From NCBI GenBank assembly GCA_036276235.1, contig DATBDZ010000293.1, positions 1 to 9,243 on the forward strand: 9,243 nt of DNA, read 5' to 3'. The notes beneath the pieces were generated by a model. The model was given only the letters and a program-made list of their open reading frames with translations. It did no database searches and was not told where the DNA came from. This stretch comes from JANWHF01 sp036276235. Its GTDB lineage: Bacteria > Planctomycetota > Phycisphaerae > Tepidisphaerales > Tepidisphaeraceae. Shown piece after piece: positions 5,605 through 9,243 of this stretch. Position 1 is the first letter of the stretch. Each line of letters starts with the position of its first letter. The position numbers and the translations under genes are program-made.

Positions 5605-5612
5605 AGTATAGT
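5605..5612. promoter_or_regulatory. Overlapping -10-like elements on both strands
   Basis: The near-palindrome AGTATAGT reads TATAGT (5607-5612) on the plus strand and TATACT (5610-5605) on the minus strand; both are close to TATAAT. On the minus strand a weak TTAGTG lies 16 bases upstream. No convincing -35 is seen for the plus strand. If the plus element is used, transcription starts after the ATG at 5613, and the ATG at 5646 would be the real start of the plus DUF2294 gene. Confidence 0.35.
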
Positions 5613-6089
5613 ATGGAGTCTGTGCCCACTAAGCAATCATTAAATATGGATATCCTGCCCGCGGAACCTTCGCAGGCTGATAAGTCGCCGTCTTCGCCAA
5701 GAGAATTAATAAGCACCAGGGGAGAGATCGAAGCTGCCGTCTGCGAAGGTATTGGCCGCTTCGAGCAGGATTTTATGGGACGTGGCCCCAAGGACATTCG
5801 GGCTCACCTCATCGATGATCTGCTCGTCGTCCGCCTCAAAGGCGTGCTCACGGCGGCCGAACAGCATCTTGTCAAATCATTGCCTGCCGAGAAGGGACGG
5901 GATCTTCTCAAGCAGGTGCGAACCCATCTGGTCGAAACGGCAAGGCCGCTCTTGCAATCGATGATCAACGACCTGACCGGCACGGAGGTCATCAGCCTGC
6001 ATCACGACATCAGCACGATGACCGGAGAGGAAGTGATCCTGTTCACCCTTTCGCGGTCTCCGGCACTTCGGGAGACGAAGAAGCGATGA
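5613..6089 (+). CDS. MpsC/DUF2294 family protein
   Basis: This 158-aa protein is a clear member of DUF2294 (renamed MpsC, PF10057). Features are GEIEAAVCEGIGRFEQDFMG (~38-56), GRGPKDIRAHLIDDLLVVRL (~56-75), GVLTAAEQHL (77-86), ARPLLQSMINDLTGTEV (110-126) and HHDISTMTGEEVILFTLSR (130-148). It has no signal peptide or membrane span. Family members occur alone or near bicarbonate/cation uptake systems and stress genes; the molecular role is not settled. The ATG at 5613 has no SD and overlaps a possible -10. The ATG at 5646 would remove 11 poorly conserved residues and is equally possible; conserved sequence begins only at ~residue 37. Its divergent neighbour is a paralogue. The 177 bases to obg contain a weak GACCAA/TTGGTC inverted repeat (6100-6126) without a T-run. 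Confidence 0.88.
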   Translation: MESVPTKQSLNMDILPAEPSQADKSPSSPRELISTRGEIEAAVCEGIGRFEQDFMGRGPKDIRAHLIDDLLVVRLKGVLTAAEQHLVKSLPAEKGRDLLKQVRTHLVETARPLLQSMINDLTGTEVISLHHDISTMTGEEVILFTLSRSPALRETKKR

Positions 6090-6266
6090 ATAGATTTTAG
6101 ACCAACCCGCCGTAAAACCATTGGTCCATATAGCCGGGACGGAGACCGGGAAAAGGACCGCAAAGGATAAGCAGGGGATAGCACATTGTATTTGAAGCGA
6201 TGCTGATTGCGCGGCCGTGAGGGCGGCGTCCTGTCTTTCCTCCTCCGCCCCGCATAACCTTCCAAC

Positions 6267-7295
6267 ATGTTCGTCGATGAAGCAGTCATACAAGTAAAAG
6301 CCGGTGACGGCGGAATGGGATGCGTCTCCTTTCGGCGCGAAAAGTTTGTCCCCAAAGGCGGGCCCGACGGCGGCGATGGGGGGGATGGCGGCAGCGTCAT
6401 CCTTTTGGCCGACAGCTCCAAGGACACGCTGCTCGACTTTGCCGGCAAACATCACTGGAAAGCCCCGCGCGGCGAGCAGGGGATGGGCAAGAAAATGGCG
6501 GGCCTGACGGGTGAGGATCTGATCGTTCCCGTGCCGGCAGGCACGCTTGTTTACGATGACGAGCACAAGATTCTGCTAGCCGACCTGGATGTGCCCGGAA
6601 AGCGCATTACCGTCGCCCGCGGCGGCAAGGGCGGGCGCGGCAACTGGCATTTTCGCTCGCCGACCAATCAAACGCCGCGCTTCGCCGAGCCGGGAACCGA
6701 TGGGCAGGAACGCACGCTTCGCCTTGAGCTGAAGCTCATCGCCGATGTCGGCCTGGTCGGCATGCCAAACGCCGGCAAGAGCACGCTGCTGCGCGCGATC
6801 TCCGCGGCGAGGCCGAAAGTCGCCGACTATCCGTTCACCACGCTCGATCCGCAACTCGGCATCGTCGAGCTCTCCGCCGATCGGCGATTGGTCGTCGCCG
6901 ACATTCCCGGTTTGATCGAAGGCGCTCAGCACGGCGCGGGGTTGGGCATCGCATTCCTCAAGCATATCGAGCGAACCAAGATCATCGTGCATCTGCTGGA
7001 CCTCTATCCGCTCGATGGCTCCGACCCGGCGGAAAACTATCGCAAAATCCGCCACGAGCTGGAGGCGTTCAGTCAGGAGCTGGCGAACAAGCGCGAAGTG
7101 ATCGCCGCCAACAAGATGGACCTCGCGATCGATTCTGACGCGCTGGATCATCTCAAAAAGGAATTAGGTGACGGAGAAGTCTTCCCGATTTCCGGCGCGA
7201 GCCATCAGGGATTGCAGCCGTTGTTGCAACGGTTGTGGGAGATTGTTCGATTGGATCAAGACCGCACGGACGAAGGAAGCAAGGTCGATGGGTAG
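6267..7295 (+). CDS. obg: GTPase Obg/CgtA
   Basis: This 342-aa protein has the full Obg plan. The Gly-rich Obg fold covers ~1-158 (MFVDEAVIQVKAGDGGMGCV, GGPDGGDGGDGGSV, RGGKGGRGNWHF). The GTPase domain follows: G1 GMPNAGKST (165-173), G2 FTT (190-192), G3 DIPG (212-215), G4 NKMD (282-285) and G5 SGAS (309-312). There is no C-terminal OCT extension, as in many phyla. Obg binds the large ribosomal subunit and acts in 50S maturation and growth or stress control. In many bacteria it follows rplU-rpmA; here it follows a DUF2294 gene by 177 bases, so it probably has its own promoter, which I cannot place. No SD precedes the ATG; the leader is pyrimidine-rich (TTTCCTCCTCC). The ATG is supported by the conserved MFVDEA start. 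Confidence 0.97.
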   Translation: MFVDEAVIQVKAGDGGMGCVSFRREKFVPKGGPDGGDGGDGGSVILLADSSKDTLLDFAGKHHWKAPRGEQGMGKKMAGLTGEDLIVPVPAGTLVYDDEHKILLADLDVPGKRITVARGGKGGRGNWHFRSPTNQTPRFAEPGTDGQERTLRLELKLIADVGLVGMPNAGKSTLLRAISAARPKVADYPFTTLDPQLGIVELSADRRLVVADIPGLIEGAQHGAGLGIAFLKHIERTKIIVHLLDLYPLDGSDPAENYRKIRHELEAFSQELANKREVIAANKMDLAIDSDALDHLKKELGDGEVFPISGASHQGLQPLLQRLWEIVRLDQDRTDEGSKVDG

Positions 7296-7391
7296 AGCAC
7301 GATCGGATTCGCTAAGGGCCATCGCCGGCTGAATCTTCGCATCTCGTCAAACCAGATTTGGATTTGCGTCATTGCGTCGTTGAAGTCGCGT

Positions 7392-7419
7392 TTGTAAATC
7401 CACTACACCCTGCTAGACT
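7392..7419 (+). promoter_or_regulatory. Candidate promoter of pyk
   Basis: TTGTAA (7392-7397), a 16-base spacer and TAGACT (7414-7419) fit a sigma-70-type promoter moderately well. They lie 23 bases before the first pyk ATG, giving a short leader. The obg-pyk gap (147 bases) shows no clear terminator, so read-through from obg is also possible. Confidence 0.35.
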
Positions 7420-7427
7420 CAAACCCG

Positions 7428-7446
7428 CCATCGCTTCCCACGATGG
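7428..7446 (+). promoter_or_regulatory. Small hairpin enclosing the first pyk start codon
   Basis: CCATCG (7428-7433) pairs with CGATGG (7441-7446) around a 7-base loop, and the right arm contains the ATG at 7443. In the mRNA it could hide that codon and favour ATG 7449 or 7485. Six base pairs can arise by chance. Confidence 0.3.
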
Positions 7447-8897
7447 ACATGGAACCAACCGCGCCCTCCGGAAATGGACGGCAGATGCGCGGCTATTACA
7501 GGCATACCAAAATCATTGCGACGATCGGGCCCGCCACCGAAACGCGCGAGAAGCTCGGCCAGCTTATTACCAGCGGCGTCGATGTCATCCGCCTGAACAT
7601 GGCGCACGGCACCGGCGAATGGGTCACATCAGTTGTCAAACGAATTCGCGAAGTCTCGCTGGAGAAGTCGCGCCACGTCGCCGTGATGATGGATGTGAAA
7701 GGCCCGGAAATCCGCACCGGCATTGTCGCCGAGCCGCTGGAGCTGAAGGCCGGGGAAATCTTCGAGCTTTATACATCCTCTCCAACCGAGGGCATTCGCG
7801 GCGTCGATGTGAACTACCCGGGCCTGCCCGGCGATGTGAATGTCGGCACGATGGTGTTGCTCGACAGCGGCTTGATCCGCATGGAGGTGATCGAGAAGGA
7901 CGCCGCCCATGTCCGCTGCCGCGTGATCACGCCCGGTAGCCTCGGCTCGCGGCGGCATATCAACCTGCCGGGCGTCGATGTGAATCTTCCTTCGCTCACC
8001 CAGAAAGACGAGCGCGACATTCGCGTCGGCGTTGCCGCGGGAATCGATTTCGTCGCGCTCTCGTTCGTGCGGCGAAGCGATGATGTCATCGTCCTGCGGA
8101 CTTTTCTGGATGTGCTGGGCTCCAAGGCGCGGATCATTGCGAAAATAGAAGATCAAAGCGGTTTGCGCAATCTCGAGGCGATCGTGAAGGCGGCCGACGC
8201 CGTCATGGTCGCGCGCGGCGATCTGGGAATCGAGATCGACTACCACACGCTGCCGCTCGTGCAGACGCGCATCGTCGAAACCTGCCTCACCGAAGGCAAG
8301 CCTGTCATCATCGCCACGCATTTGCTGGAATCGATGATCCGCGCCCCGATGCCGACGCGTGCGGAGATCTCCGATGTCTCCAACGCCGCCCGCGAGCGGG
8401 CGGATGCGATCATGCTTTCGGGCGAAACCACCACCGGCATCTATCCACTGGAATGTGTCGAGGTGATGAAGAACATCCTGCGGAGCATCGAGCCGACCGA
8501 GCAGCGCGGGATCAATGAAGTCATCCAGCTCCGTGAGCCCAAAGCCAAGATGCTCCGCTCGGCGGCGGTGCTCGCGCAGGAGCTGGGCCAGTCCGGCATC
8601 GTCGTCTTCACCCGCAGCGGCTTCCTCGCCTACACGCTGGCCGCCTTGCGCGCGGTCGGCGTGCCGATCTACGCCTTCACCGATGACGAGGCTCTCTTCC
8701 GCCAACTCCTGTTGCCGTGGGGCGTGGAACCATTCCTGATGGATTTCAGCCCCAACCCCGAGGACACAATCCGCAACGCGATCGCCTACCTCAAACGCCG
8801 CGACTGGTGCCCCGAAGGCACCTGGCTCGTCGTCATTACCAATGCGCTGGCGCACGAAAAGGTGATCGACACGATCCAGCTTCGGCGGATTGAGTGA
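7443..8897 (+). CDS. pyk: Pyruvate kinase, variant cation-site type
   Basis: This 484-aa enzyme converts phosphoenolpyruvate and ADP to pyruvate and ATP, the last step of glycolysis. The barrel starts at HTKIIATIGPAT (~21-32). Catalytic residues kept are Arg50 and Asn52 (VIRLN), Asp84, Lys86, Glu89 and Arg91 (DVKGPEIRTG), Lys234 and Glu236 (IAKIEDQSG), Asp260 (VARGDLGIE) and Thr292. The B domain is ~95-185 and the C domain ~355-484. Departures from the usual enzyme: NFSHG is NMAHG, DTKGPE is DVKGPE, and ATQMLESM is ATHLLESM, so one normal K+ ligand side chain (Ser) is Ala. The C-terminus ends NALAHEKVIDTIQLRRIE instead of the common TTN.IKV ending. The start is uncertain among ATG 7443, 7449 and 7485; none has an SD, and the family usually begins just before the TKI segment, which favours the later one. 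Confidence 0.95.
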   Translation: MDMEPTAPSGNGRQMRGYYRHTKIIATIGPATETREKLGQLITSGVDVIRLNMAHGTGEWVTSVVKRIREVSLEKSRHVAVMMDVKGPEIRTGIVAEPLELKAGEIFELYTSSPTEGIRGVDVNYPGLPGDVNVGTMVLLDSGLIRMEVIEKDAAHVRCRVITPGSLGSRRHINLPGVDVNLPSLTQKDERDIRVGVAAGIDFVALSFVRRSDDVIVLRTFLDVLGSKARIIAKIEDQSGLRNLEAIVKAADAVMVARGDLGIEIDYHTLPLVQTRIVETCLTEGKPVIIATHLLESMIRAPMPTRAEISDVSNAARERADAIMLSGETTTGIYPLECVEVMKNILRSIEPTEQRGINEVIQLREPKAKMLRSAAVLAQELGQSGIVVFTRSGFLAYTLAALRAVGVPIYAFTDDEALFRQLLLPWGVEPFLMDFSPNPEDTIRNAIAYLKRRDWCPEGTWLVVITNALAHEKVIDTIQLRRIE

Positions 8898-9005
8898 AAT
8901 CCGTCAACCAGCACGTTCAGTGAGGTCCAAATGGCGGAATGAAGTTTTGGTTAAGAGTCAGGGACTCCTGTTGACGGTGACGACGCCTCGGCTTCCCATA
9001 GCGCG

Positions 9006-9243
9006 ATGCAACGTCTTCCACAGCTCCGCGCTTCTCTGTTTGTCGTTGGTATCTGCCTGCTGCTGCGAGGGCCGATCAGCCAAGCGGCTGGCGCGCCGCG
9101 CGACTGGATATCACATCCCGCCATCGTCGAGATCACCACTACCGAAGACATCTACGCCTTGGGCGATATTCATGGCGACTACGAACGCATGATCGAGCTC
9201 CTCGCGGGCTCCAACCTGATCGATCGCTCCACGGTAAAACCCG
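9006..9243 (+). CDS. Exported metallophosphoesterase (calcineurin-like), 3' end missing
   Basis: The frame opens at ATG 9006 and runs off the window, giving 79 residues. Residues ~1-30 are a signal peptide (LRASLFVVGICLLLRG, then an AAGA region), so the enzyme probably acts outside the cytoplasm. YALGDIHGDYERMIELL at 50-66 is the first metal-binding motif (GDxHG) of calcineurin-like phosphoesterases, close in form to the serine/threonine phosphatase branch. The substrate cannot be told, because the GDxxDRG and GNHE motifs lie outside. No ATG, GTG or TTG occurs in frame between the stop codon at 8952 and this ATG, so the start is firm. No SD is seen. The 108 bases after pyk hold only a short GAGTC-AGG-GACTC palindrome near 8955-8967, with no T-run. 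Confidence 0.85.
   Translation, partial: MQRLPQLRASLFVVGICLLLRGPISQAAGAPRDWISHPAIVEITTTEDIYALGDIHGDYERMIELLAGSNLIDRSTVKP

Noticed and set aside
6100..6126. GACCAA/TTGGTC inverted repeat after the plus DUF2294 gene as a terminator
   Set aside because: Only 6 bp with a 15-base loop and no following T-run.
7629..8855. 408-codon open frame on the minus strand
   Set aside because: It lies wholly antisense to pyk, which has all its family motifs; the product is rich in Arg, Asp and His as expected from a shadow of GC-rich coding DNA.
8890..9192. 100-codon plus-strand frame after pyk
   Set aside because: It overlaps the signal peptide and GDIHG motif of the metallophosphoesterase in another frame, and its own product is Arg/Ser-rich without motifs.

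Overview
This window is GC-rich bacterial chromosome with dense genes. No tRNA, rRNA, CRISPR array, insertion sequence or phage gene is visible. The lineage is most likely Planctomycetota, perhaps Phycisphaerae/Tepidisphaerales. That is an inference from Pro/Thr/Ala/Gly-rich inserts of the PTTAP type, mixed use of Shine-Dalgarno (SD) sites, and an unusual pyruvate kinase subtype. No marker gene here proves it.

Layout. (1) Bases 2-1033 (+) are the C-terminal part of a secreted-type alpha/beta-hydrolase esterase. A strong hairpin at 1084-1126 ends it and serves both strands. (2) From 5416 down to 1209 seven genes run on the minus strand. In transcription order they are: a divergent MpsC/DUF2294 protein; an unknown 133-aa protein; a protein with a HicA-like N-terminus and an eRF1-like C-terminus, joined to the previous gene by an ATGA overlap; a small Thr-rich lipoprotein; a terminator; a 54-aa DUF3309 membrane protein; a 30-aa single-span membrane peptide; and a 666-aa AI-2E family transporter whose start codon lies inside the end of the 30-aa gene. 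DUF3309, AI-2E permeases, eRF1-like and DUF2294 proteins look like an envelope or general-stress set, but this is inference from context. (3) Bases 5417-5612 are a compact control region between two divergent DUF2294-family genes. It holds a 14+5 bp hairpin followed by T8 in the minus-strand leader, a second hairpin, a tandem CTCGCGAC repeat and a near-palindromic -10-like element. (4) On the plus strand follow the second DUF2294 protein (5613-6089), the ribosome-associated GTPase Obg (6267-7295), a pyruvate kinase with altered cation-site residues (7443-8897), and the start of an exported metallophosphoesterase (9006 to the edge).

The points most worth following are the terminator-like element between any promoter and the first gene of the minus operon, the divergent DUF2294 pair, the HicA-like/eRF1-like fusion, the 30-aa peptide overlapping the transporter start, and the pyruvate kinase active site. 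I do not see a clear-cut new defence or mobile system.
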